Shown piece after piece: positions 33,732 to 42,341 of a stretch of DNA of 64,000 nucleotides. The stretch covers positions 1-64,000 of the forward strand of contig CAKPDN010000007.1 of the NCBI GenBank assembly GCA_934149005.1, written 5' to 3'. The position numbers and the translations under genes were made by a program. Origin of the DNA: an uncultured Clostridia bacterium. Its GTDB lineage: Bacteria; Bacillota; Clostridia; TANB77; CAG-508. Positions within the stretch are counted from its first letter, which is position 1, and every line of letters begins with the position of its first letter. Under the pieces are notes generated by a model. The model was given only the letters and a program-made list of their open reading frames with translations, was not told the origin of the DNA and made no database searches.

Positions 33732-36095
33732 ATGAATAAAATAAAAAACGAAAAAAACTTCAAAATCTTTTATATATTGACACTAATGTTAGCATTAATA
33801 CTAGGTTGCATGGGAAATAAATATGGAGCAGATAAGCAGGAACAAAAAATAAGTGATGAAAAACAGATAAGTGTTATGTATAATACTCATATACAAAATA
33901 TAGGATGGGAAAAAGATTTTTCTAAAATGGATGGTCAAACATCAGGAACAGAAGGAAAATCACTAAGAGTAGAAAGTATAAAAATAAAATTAGAAAATGC
34001 GGAAGGAATATCAATTAAATATCAAACACATATTCAAAATTTGGGTTGGCAAAACTGGAAAAAAGATGGAGAAATGTCAGGAACAGAAGGGAAGTCTCTA
34101 AGACTAGAAGGTATAAAAATAGAATTAGAGAATACTGAGAAATATAGCGTTATGTATAGAACACATATACAAAATATAGGATGGCAAGATTGGAAAAGTG
34201 ATGGAGAATTTGCAGGAACAGAGGGACAATCTTTAAGATTAGAGGCTATAGAAATAAAAATAGTGAAAAAGAAAACAAAATTTTTATTAAATATTGATAC
34301 AGATTTACAAAATACAACTTTTGATAAAAATGGAATCCATATAGAAGGATGGAAATTAGCAACAGAACCGAATACAAGATTAGAAGTATATATAGATAAT
34401 AAAAAGATAGATGATAAGTATATAAAATATACATATAAATATGCACTAACATCAATAATAAAAGGATATGGAACAGCAAAAGATAATCCAATTCCAAACT
34501 TTGATATAGATATACCTACATCAGATATAGCTACAGGAACTCATAAAATAGAAATTAGTTTTATAACTTCAGATAATGTAATTTTAGAAAAAATAACTCA
34601 AAATATAAAAATTGACAAAAGTATAAAATCAATATTAAACATAGATACAACTTTACAAAATACTACTTTTGATTGTGAAAAAATCCATATAGAAGGATGG
34701 AAATTAGCAACAGAGCCTAATACAAGACTAGAAGTATATATAGACAATCAAAAAATAGATGATAAGTACATTAAATATGCATATAAATATGCACTAACAT
34801 CAATAATAAAAGGATATGGAACAGCAAAAGATAATCCAACTCCAAATTTTGATATTGATATACCACTAAATATATTAGAAGATGGAAAACATAAAATAAA
34901 GATCAAATTTTTAACTTCAGATAATACAGTATTAAAAGAAACAGAAAATGATATTATAACAGATAATAATTTTTTTAGAATGCATATAGAAACAATATTT
35001 GATAGAACCTTTATAACTAATGAAGTTCATTCAATATCTGGATGGGTAATGACAAATAGCAAGCAACAAAATATAAAATTAATAATAGATGGACAATATC
35101 AAAAAAATGAATTTAAAAGAACAAAAAGACAAGATGTTCTAAACTATTTTAATAATGTATATTTGGAAGAAAATCCAACACCAGGATTTAGTACTGATAT
35201 TGATTTTTCAAAATTTTCAATAGGACAACATCAAATAATTGTAGGAATATTTGATGAAAATGACAAAAAAATAGGAGAAACAGTATTAAATATAACTATA
35301 AGAAAGAAAATAACATATGAAGAAGGAAACTATGGTAAAAGTGCATATGCAGAAATAGGAGATTCAAGAGGTTCAAATTTAAAATATTATAGATATGGTG
35401 ATGGACCTAATGTATTTTTTGCAACATTTTCAGTTCATGGATTTGAAGATAACTGGGATAAAGATGGTGTAGAATTAACGTACATAGCAAATAAATTTTA
35501 TGAAACTTTAAAAAATGATTATAAAGAGAATTACGATTTTGCAAATAAATGGACAATATATATTTTACCAACAGTAAATCCAGATGGACAAAAATATGGA
35601 TATACAAATTATGGACCAGGAAGAACTACAATGTATAGTGAAGCACCAGGTAATAAAGGGATAGATTTAAATAGATGCTGGAAATATTCAGGATTTAATG
35701 CAAATGCAAATTCAAGAAATTATGCTGGAACAGAACCATTTCAAGCATATGAAGCACAATATCTAAGAGATTTTTTACAAAATCATAAATCACAAAATGG
35801 CCAAACTATTTTAGTAGATTTACATGGCTGGTTGCAACAATTGATAGGAGATAGGCAAATTGGAATGTATTATGCAGTACAATTTCCAGAAAATAATGGA
35901 TATGCATTAGACAGATATGGAGATGGATACCTAATAAATTGGGCAAGAACAGCACTTGCAAGCAACGGAAGATTAGCAAGAACATCATTAATAGAGTTGC
36001 CAGATGGTTCATATAACCATCAATCTGTTATAAACAGAAAATTTGCAGAAAGATATATACAAGCAACATTATCAATGTTACATGGAATTATATAG
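33732..36095 (+). CDS. Lipoprotein with ChW repeats, Bsp-like repeats and M14-type carboxypeptidase domain
   Basis: This 787-residue protein starts with a lipoprotein signal peptide ending LILGC (Cys27). Three clostridial hydrophobic-W repeats follow (about 46-180, HIQNIGWQDW and GTEGQSLRLE), then two strong and one degenerate Bsp-like repeat (about 183-297, 298-412, 414-530; NIDTTLQNTTF, HIEGWKLATEP). The C-terminus (about 540-787) resembles a zinc carboxypeptidase, with SVHGFEDNW (His and Glu ligands), PTVNPDGQ, GIDLNRCW, VDLHGW (third ligand) and a late Glu in LIELPDG. A peptidoglycan peptide is the likely substrate. AAGGGGG precedes the ATG. Confidence 0.88.
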   Translation: MNKIKNEKNFKIFYILTLMLALILGCMGNKYGADKQEQKISDEKQISVMYNTHIQNIGWEKDFSKMDGQTSGTEGKSLRVESIKIKLENAEGISIKYQTHIQNLGWQNWKKDGEMSGTEGKSLRLEGIKIELENTEKYSVMYRTHIQNIGWQDWKSDGEFAGTEGQSLRLEAIEIKIVKKKTKFLLNIDTDLQNTTFDKNGIHIEGWKLATEPNTRLEVYIDNKKIDDKYIKYTYKYALTSIIKGYGTAKDNPIPNFDIDIPTSDIATGTHKIEISFITSDNVILEKITQNIKIDKSIKSILNIDTTLQNTTFDCEKIHIEGWKLATEPNTRLEVYIDNQKIDDKYIKYAYKYALTSIIKGYGTAKDNPTPNFDIDIPLNILEDGKHKIKIKFLTSDNTVLKETENDIITDNNFFRMHIETIFDRTFITNEVHSISGWVMTNSKQQNIKLIIDGQYQKNEFKRTKRQDVLNYFNNVYLEENPTPGFSTDIDFSKFSIGQHQIIVGIFDENDKKIGETVLNITIRKKITYEEGNYGKSAYAEIGDSRGSNLKYYRYGDGPNVFFATFSVHGFEDNWDKDGVELTYIANKFYETLKNDYKENYDFANKWTIYILPTVNPDGQKYGYTNYGPGRTTMYSEAPGNKGIDLNRCWKYSGFNANANSRNYAGTEPFQAYEAQYLRDFLQNHKSQNGQTILVDLHGWLQQLIGDRQIGMYYAVQFPENNGYALDRYGDGYLINWARTALASNGRLARTSLIELPDGSYNHQSVINRKFAERYIQATLSMLHGII

Positions 36096-36113
36096 AAAGG
36101 AATTTAAGGGAAC

Positions 36114-36818
36114 ATGAAAACAAAATTAAAACAAATTATAGTTATAATAATAATTGTATTAATTTTACTAGTGTTCTCAATTTTCTTAATTTATAAAAAT
36201 AAATCAGAAAAAAAAGAGAACAAAAATAGTATAGAAGAAAATCAAATTATTTCTGAATTAAAAAATGAAACAGGAATTACTGGAAATGAAGAAATATATG
36301 AAGTAATAAGCGAAGATAATAATACATCAACCTTAAGTGTGAAAGAAGATGTAAAATTTAAAGTTGCTTTAGCTGGAATGTTTAAGGGTGGAAAGCCGGA
36401 ATTTGAAGAACTTGATAAAATAGTTGATAAAAATAACTTAATAAAAACAGGTATTTATATATCTGAAAATTCAAGAGAAAAATTTTTAAGCTTGGTACAA
36501 AAGTTTACACAAAATACGTATAAAATAAATGAAGATGGATATATTGAATATGAAAGTACTCAAGATGGAAATATAAATGACAAGAAATTAAAAGGTATTA
36601 TGGATTCAGATAGATTATTAATTATTAGTTTTTCAGATGTATGTTATACGATAGATGATGTAAGTGGAAATATAATTGATTATCCTTTTGAACTAATGGA
36701 TCCTTATCAAATTACTCAGATCTATAAAAGTGGAAATAAATCTATTGCTTTTGTAACAACAAATTCAAAGAAAAAAATAAGTGATGAAGATATTTTTAAT
36801 GAATTATTAACATTATAA
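36114..36818 (+). CDS. Membrane-anchored protein of unknown function
   Basis: This 234-residue protein has one N-terminal membrane helix (about 8-28), a charged linker (KSEKKENKNS) and a soluble domain of about 170 residues, probably outside the cell. It contains GMFKGGKPEFEELDKIVDKN and ILIISF-like strands. It starts 18 bp after the carboxypeptidase lipoprotein and is probably cotranscribed with it. A terminator follows. I do not recognise the family. Confidence 0.78.
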   Translation: MKTKLKQIIVIIIIVLILLVFSIFLIYKNKSEKKENKNSIEENQIISELKNETGITGNEEIYEVISEDNNTSTLSVKEDVKFKVALAGMFKGGKPEFEELDKIVDKNNLIKTGIYISENSREKFLSLVQKFTQNTYKINEDGYIEYESTQDGNINDKKLKGIMDSDRLLIISFSDVCYTIDDVSGNIIDYPFELMDPYQITQIYKSGNKSIAFVTTNSKKKISDEDIFNELLTL

Positions 36819-36832
36819 AAACTAATTTTTTT

Positions 36833-36855
36833 GAGCCAGAAAAGGCTCTTTTTTG
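36833..36855 (+). terminator. Rho-independent terminator
   Basis: gagcc-agaaaa-ggctc followed by six T, 15 bp after the 36114 gene. Confidence 0.85.
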
Positions 36856-36869
36856 TTTCTGATTATTGG

Positions 36870-37263
36870 TAATATACTCTTGCTCAGGGGGAACAGCTCT
36901 TAAATATTTAATATATTTGTTCATTACATTTGCTAAAAATTTATAATTGTTTATCTTGAGCCTCTTTCACTCAGGCTCTCAAAATTTTTTCTTTAACTAT
37001 GAAGAAATTCAAAGTGCAACTGGAATGAACATAGAAATTCTTAAATTTTTTATGGAAAGAGTTCACTTTAGTGGAAAGGGGCCATAAAAAATTTATAGAA
37101 TTTCTGGCGAATGAAAGACAGCCTATGAATTTATGAATAGTAAAGAAAAAATTTTTTGCCCGTGAACATTTCTCAAGATAAGCAATAACAAATTTTAAAG
37201 CTCATTCCATTCAAGCATATATTAAATATTTAAGAGCTGTTCCCCCTGAGCAAGAGTATATTA
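36870..37263. repeat. 394-bp foldback (long palindromic) element
   Basis: The ends 36870-36916 and 37217-37263 are perfect 47-bp inverted repeats. The inner parts are also complementary, for example 37033-37055 with 37082-37105 near the centre and the region around 36955 with that around 37180. The whole element is therefore one imperfect palindrome. Weaker similarity continues outwards into the flanking terminator-like sequences. It has no ORF of useful length. It fills most of the 36819-37361 gap and resembles a non-autonomous foldback or MITE-type element. Confidence 0.85.
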
Positions 37264-37293
37264 TCAAAAACTAAAACTTAAAAGAGGCTTTTT

Positions 37294-37322
37294 TATTGAC
37301 AAAATAACAAATTAAATATACA
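37294..37322 (+). promoter_or_regulatory. Predicted sigma-A promoter for the ABC exporter genes
   Basis: A TTGACA box begins about 37297 (in ttattgacaaaat). An AT-rich -10 region with TATACA follows near 37317, just downstream of the foldback element. Box limits are approximate. Confidence 0.5.
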
Positions 37323-37361
37323 ATATACATGTCAAAATTGGAAGAAAAAGGAGCAAAATTG

Positions 37362-38156
37362 ATGGAATTTATAAAATCAATAATAAATAATAAAAAAATA
37401 CTATGGAGGCTAGGAAAAAATGACTTTAAAAATAGATTTGCAAGTACAAGTTTAGGAAGTATATGGGGATTTTTACAACCATTTGTATTTATGATGATGT
37501 ATGTTGTTGTATTTCAATTTATATTTAAAACAACAGGAGAAGGAGGTTCTCCATATGTAGTATGGTTTTTGCCAGGTATGGCAATGTGGATGTGTTTAAA
37601 TGATAATATTATGGGAGCAAGTGGTTCTATAAGAGCATATGCATACTTAGTAAAAAAAGTAGTATTTCCTGTAGATATAATACCAATGATAACAATAATA
37701 GGGAATAGTTTGGTATCAATATTTCTATTTATATTAGCTGCGGTGGTATGTGCAATATTTGGATATTTTCCAAATATATTAAGACTTATTTATGTTTTAT
37801 TCTCAGCATATGTATTTATAATTGCAATAACTAGATTTACATCAGCTATAACGACATTAGTTCCAGACTTTTCAAACCTACTATCAATATTAATGCAACT
37901 ATTTTTTTGGGCAACACCAGTAGTTTGGGGATTAACACAATTAGCAGGACATAGCTTAATATTAAAAATTATGAAATGTATACCATTTACATACCTTGTA
38001 ACAGCATTTAGAGAAACATTTATGGGAGGAACCAATATAATTATTGCCGGACATGGCATTTATACATTAATTTTTTGGATAATTACAATTGCAATATTTA
38101 TATGGGGAAATCATATATTCAACAAAAATAAAAAAGATTTCGCAGATGTTTTATAA
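37362..38156 (+). CDS. ABC-2 type polysaccharide/teichoic acid exporter permease (Wzm/TagG-like)
   Basis: This 264-residue inner-membrane protein has six predicted helices and the family pattern NDFKNRFASTSLGSIWGFLQP near the N-terminus and PFTYLVTAFRETF near the end. It forms the channel that exports undecaprenyl-linked glycans, with the ATPase at 39181. I start at ATG 37362 behind AAAGGAG. The in-frame ATG 37329 lacks a ribosome binding site. A glycosyltransferase lies between permease and ATPase. Confidence 0.92.
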   Translation: MEFIKSIINNKKILWRLGKNDFKNRFASTSLGSIWGFLQPFVFMMMYVVVFQFIFKTTGEGGSPYVVWFLPGMAMWMCLNDNIMGASGSIRAYAYLVKKVVFPVDIIPMITIIGNSLVSIFLFILAAVVCAIFGYFPNILRLIYVLFSAYVFIIAITRFTSAITTLVPDFSNLLSILMQLFFWATPVVWGLTQLAGHSLILKIMKCIPFTYLVTAFRETFMGGTNIIIAGHGIYTLIFWIITIAIFIWGNHIFNKNKKDFADVL

Positions 38157-38172
38157 AATTTAGGAGTAGAAT

Positions 38173-39168
38173 ATGGAAGAAAAAATAGATGTTCTTTTGG
38201 CAACATATAATGGAGAAAAATATTTAAATGAACAAATAAAAAGTATACTAAATCAAACATATAAAAATATAAGATTAATAATATCAGATGATTGCTCAAA
38301 AGATAATACAAGAAAAATTTTAGAAGAATATGCAAAAAAAGATGATAGAATAAAATTATATTTTCAAGAAAAAAATTTGGGATATGTGAAAAATTTTGAA
38401 TTTCTTTTAAAACAAGTAGAAAATAAATACTATATGTTGTCAGATCAAGATGATGTATGGTTAAATAAAAAAATAGAAAAATCAATACAATTCTTAAAAG
38501 AAAATAATGCAGATTTAGTTTTTGGTGATTTAGAAGTTGTGGATCAAAATTTAAATACAATATATCAATCTTTTGGAGATTTTATGCTTTTAAATAACAA
38601 AATAAAGAAAACTATAGATTCATATACTGTAAATTATTTATATAACTGTATAACTGGTTGTACTGTATTATCCAAAAAGGAATTTATCCCAAATATCTTA
38701 CCAATTCCAAAAGATTCAAAATATGTTATACATGACCATTGGATAGGATTAATGGTGTCAGTACATGGCGGAAAATTGGCATATATGAATGAAAAATATA
38801 TAAAATATAGACAACATGGAAATAATCAGATAGGCACTAAAAAGATTTCTCATGGATTTACTACATTAGAACAGGTTAGAAAATTGTTTATAGATGTAAA
38901 ATTAGGAATTTTTAGAACATATGTAAATAACAATGAAAGGTTTCCAGAAGAAATACAAAAACTTAATACTGAAGCACTAGATTATTTTAAAATGGTAGAA
39001 CAAAAGAAAAACTTTAATTTTAAAAATTGGAATGTATATTATAAATTATATAAAAATGAAAAACTAGGTTATTACATTTTGAATTTTATTATAATGAATA
39101 TGCCATTTATAGGAAAATATCTTTTTAAAATAAGACTTTGGATATTAAAATTAATGAAAAAAAGATAG
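38173..39168 (+). CDS. GT2 family glycosyltransferase (rhamnosyltransferase-like)
   Basis: This 331-residue protein has DVLLATYNGEKYLNEQIKSIL, IISDDCSKDNT and LSDQDDVWLNKK (metal-binding) in the GT-A domain, and HDHWIGLMVSVHGGKLAYM plus IKYRQHGNNQIG in the second half. The last two are typical of rhamnosyltransferase-like GT2 enzymes, which fits the rml genes in this window. TTAGGAG precedes the ATG. It lies between the two exporter genes and is closely similar to the first half of the 44099 gene. Confidence 0.92.
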   Translation: MEEKIDVLLATYNGEKYLNEQIKSILNQTYKNIRLIISDDCSKDNTRKILEEYAKKDDRIKLYFQEKNLGYVKNFEFLLKQVENKYYMLSDQDDVWLNKKIEKSIQFLKENNADLVFGDLEVVDQNLNTIYQSFGDFMLLNNKIKKTIDSYTVNYLYNCITGCTVLSKKEFIPNILPIPKDSKYVIHDHWIGLMVSVHGGKLAYMNEKYIKYRQHGNNQIGTKKISHGFTTLEQVRKLFIDVKLGIFRTYVNNNERFPEEIQKLNTEALDYFKMVEQKKNFNFKNWNVYYKLYKNEKLGYYILNFIIMNMPFIGKYLFKIRLWILKLMKKR

Positions 39169-39180
39169 GAGGATTATAGT

Positions 39181-40470
39181 GTGGGACAAGAAGAAACTGT
39201 AATAAAAATTGAAAATCTTACTAAAGAATATAAGATGTATAAAACAAAAAAAGATAGACTAGTAGAAGCAATATTACCAGGATGTCAAAGACATGATACT
39301 TTTAAAGCAATGGATAATTTGAATTTAGAAGTAAAAAAAGGTGAAGTACTTGGAATATTAGGAAAAAATGGAGCTGGAAAATCAACTTTATTAAAAATGG
39401 TTACAGGAGTAGTTACACCAACTAGCGGAACAATTGAGACAAAAGGTAAAATAAGTTCTTTACTAGAATTAGGAACAGCCTTTAATATGGAACTAACTGG
39501 AATAGAAAATATTTATCAACATGGACAAGTAATGGGGCTTACAAATGAACAAATTGAAGAAAGAAAACAAGAAATAATAGACTTTGCTGATATTGGAGAC
39601 CACTTATATCAACCAGTAAAAACATATTCTTCAGGTATGTTTGCAAGACTTGCATTTTCATGTGCTATAAATGTAGATCCTGAAATTTTAATAGTTGATG
39701 AAGTTTTATCAGTTGGAGATATGGCGTTTCAATTAAAATGTTTCAAAAAATTTGACCAATTCAAGAAAAAAGGAAAAACAATTTTATTTGTAACACATAG
39801 TATTACAGATGTATTAAAAAATTGTACAAGAACTATAATAATAAATTCTGGAAAGAAAATATTTGATGGTGGAGTAAAAGAAGGGGTAGAAAAATACAAA
39901 AAAATAATAGTTGGACTAGATGATTCAATAAAAAAGAAAGAGCAAACCGCTTCAGATAAAGACTTTAAAAAAGAACAAGATGGAGAAACATGGAAATCAC
40001 ATTTTAATCAAAATAATAATATAATAGAATATGGAAATGGACAAGCAGATGTTATAGATTATGGGATTTTTGATGAAGATGGAAATTATTTGCAATCAAT
40101 AGACAATAAAAAAGATGTTATATTAAAATCAAAAATAAAATTTAATGACAACATAAATGAACCAATTTTTACAATGACTTTAAAAGATTTTAATGGATTA
40201 GAAATATGTGGAACAAATACATTAATAGAAAAAATTGCAACAGGAAGCTATAAAAAAGGAGATATAGTTGAAGTTGAATTTAAAACAAGATTAAATGTTG
40301 CACCAAATAAATATACATTATCATTTAGTTGTACACACTTTAAACCAAATGGAGAACTAGAAGTATTAAGCAGAAAATATGATGCATTATTAGTAGAAAT
40401 AATATCTTCAAAAGAGTATGTAGGAATATTGAGTTTAGATACCGATATTAGTATAAAAGCTATTAATTAG
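39181..40470 (+). CDS. ABC exporter ATPase with C-terminal glycan-binding domain (Wzt-like)
   Basis: This 429-residue protein powers the exporter. The nucleotide-binding domain has Walker A GKNGAGKS (61-68), signature YSSGMFARLAFS, Walker B ILIVDEVLSVGD and the switch histidine in FVTHS. From about residue 265 there is a beta-sandwich domain like the Wzt C-terminal domain, which recognises the glycan to be exported. The start is GTG 39181 behind AGGAGG. Pairing with the permease at 37362 is supported by position. Confidence 0.94.
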   Translation: MGQEETVIKIENLTKEYKMYKTKKDRLVEAILPGCQRHDTFKAMDNLNLEVKKGEVLGILGKNGAGKSTLLKMVTGVVTPTSGTIETKGKISSLLELGTAFNMELTGIENIYQHGQVMGLTNEQIEERKQEIIDFADIGDHLYQPVKTYSSGMFARLAFSCAINVDPEILIVDEVLSVGDMAFQLKCFKKFDQFKKKGKTILFVTHSITDVLKNCTRTIIINSGKKIFDGGVKEGVEKYKKIIVGLDDSIKKKEQTASDKDFKKEQDGETWKSHFNQNNNIIEYGNGQADVIDYGIFDEDGNYLQSIDNKKDVILKSKIKFNDNINEPIFTMTLKDFNGLEICGTNTLIEKIATGSYKKGDIVEVEFKTRLNVAPNKYTLSFSCTHFKPNGELEVLSRKYDALLVEIISSKEYVGILSLDTDISIKAIN

Positions 40471-40521
40471 AGAAATATTTATATATAAATAATAGAAGAT
40501 TTTGTATGAAATGAGGATAAT

Positions 40522-42321
40522 ATGAAATTAAATTTTAAATATTATGAAAACGATATTTATTATAATACTGGAAAAGATGAAGAAAAAATAATTGAATATA
40601 TAAAAAACAATAATCCAGAAACATATGAAAAAATATTAGAAAAAGATTTGTCAGATGAAATAATCTTAGCATTATCAAGCATAAGAAATAACATAGTATA
40701 TGCTTATGATTTTAAACCAAATGCAACAATTTTAGAAATAGGAGCACATTTTGGAGAAGTAACAAGTTTATTGTGCCAAAAAGCTTCAAAAGTAACTGCT
40801 ATTGAAAGTGTAAAAAATAGGGCAGAAGCAATTTCAAAAAGATGTGAAAATAAAGAAAATTTAGAAATATTAGTCGGAAATGTAAAAGATATACGATTAG
40901 AAGAAAAATATGATTATATAACTTTATTTGGAATTTTAGAATATGCTCAAGTATTTTTTGATACAGAAAATCCAGCACTTGATTTAATAAAGTATTGCAA
41001 ACAATTATTAAAGGAAGATGGAAAAATACTAATTGCTACAAATAATAAATTTGCTTTAAGATCATATGTTGGTGATATTGATGAATGCACAAAAAACACA
41101 TTTGATTCAATAACTGGATATAAAAGTAGTAAAAAAACATATAAATTAGGCAAAAAAGAAATAGAAGATATATTAATGGCTTCAGGATTAGAATATTATA
41201 AATTTCTATATTTATTACCAGACTACAAATTACCGAATATAATATTTTCAGATGAATATTTACCAAGCAGCTCAAAAATAAATGCATATTTTCCTTATTA
41301 TAAAGATGAAAGCTATATATTTTTTAGTGAAGTTGATGGGTATGATGCAATAATAAAAGAAAATAGAGAATTATTCAAATTTTTTGCAAATTCATATTTT
41401 ATAGAAGCATCACAAACCAAATTTTATAATGCTACAAGATATGTATCATTTAATAATTATAGAAAAAAGAAATATAGATTAATGACAAAAATAAAAACAG
41501 ATACTGTAGAGAAAACATATACAAATTCAGAGTCAGAAAAACACATTAAGAACATAAAACAAAATATTCAAGATTTAAAAGAAGACGGCATAGAATTATT
41601 AGATAAGTATGAAGATGGAAAAATTGTTAGTAAATATATAAGTGATAAATTGGTATCCCAAAAAATAAGTGACAATATAGATAAAAAAGAATATATTATT
41701 AATTTATTAAAAAAATTTAAAGAACAAATATATAGTAAAAGTAAGGAATATGATGAAAAAGAAAAAACTGTATTTGATAAATTTTTACCAGAAGCAGACA
41801 AAGAAACAATTAAAAAATTCCATTATTTAAAAAATGGATACTGGGACATGATATTTAAAAACTGTTTTTTAATAGAAGATAAATTTATATTTTTTGATCA
41901 AGAATGGGAAGAAAAAAATATACCTGCGGAATTTTTAATATATAGGTGTATAACAAATATTGAAAAACTTAGAAATAAAATAGAAGAATATGAAGTATAT
42001 GAAGAAATGGGAATAAAAGAATATATTGAATTGTTCGAAAAATTGGACAACAAAATTTCAAGTGAAATATTTGATAATAAAATTTTTGAATTATACACTA
42101 GACAACATATTAATCCTATATATGAAAATGGAAAATTAAAAGATGAACTAAATGCAGAAAAAAATAAAACCAAAGAACTTGAAAAAAGCATAAATAATTT
42201 GTCTAATGAGATATTTCAAAAAGATACAGAAATAGGTGATTTAAAAAAATCTCTAAATAATATTTATGAATCAAAAACTTGGAAAATTATAAGAAAGTTA
42301 AATAAATTGTTAAATAAATAA
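40522..42321 (+). CDS. SAM-dependent methyltransferase with C-terminal coiled coil
   Basis: In this 599-residue protein, residues about 65-175 form a class I methyltransferase domain (ATILEIGAHFGEVTSLL, VTAIES, YITLFGILEYA). A middle region of about 300 residues may be a kinase-like or second domain, as YISDKLVSQ, YWDMIFKNCF and FFDQEWEE are spaced like kinase motifs, but this is uncertain. The C-terminus is a coiled coil (about 540-590). In comparable loci such proteins cap or modify the growing glycan chain, and the coiled coil may set length. AATGAGG precedes the ATG. The stop overlaps an ATG of the next reading frame. Confidence 0.8.
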   Translation: MKLNFKYYENDIYYNTGKDEEKIIEYIKNNNPETYEKILEKDLSDEIILALSSIRNNIVYAYDFKPNATILEIGAHFGEVTSLLCQKASKVTAIESVKNRAEAISKRCENKENLEILVGNVKDIRLEEKYDYITLFGILEYAQVFFDTENPALDLIKYCKQLLKEDGKILIATNNKFALRSYVGDIDECTKNTFDSITGYKSSKKTYKLGKKEIEDILMASGLEYYKFLYLLPDYKLPNIIFSDEYLPSSSKINAYFPYYKDESYIFFSEVDGYDAIIKENRELFKFFANSYFIEASQTKFYNATRYVSFNNYRKKKYRLMTKIKTDTVEKTYTNSESEKHIKNIKQNIQDLKEDGIELLDKYEDGKIVSKYISDKLVSQKISDNIDKKEYIINLLKKFKEQIYSKSKEYDEKEKTVFDKFLPEADKETIKKFHYLKNGYWDMIFKNCFLIEDKFIFFDQEWEEKNIPAEFLIYRCITNIEKLRNKIEEYEVYEEMGIKEYIELFEKLDNKISSEIFDNKIFELYTRQHINPIYENGKLKDELNAEKNKTKELEKSINNLSNEIFQKDTEIGDLKKSLNNIYESKTWKIIRKLNKLLNK

Positions 42322-42341
42322 TGGGGAAGGAAAATAATATT

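Noticed and set aside
36870..37263. Insertion sequence with a transposase gene
   Set aside because: The segment is only 394 bp, almost fully self-complementary, and has no coding frame of useful length.
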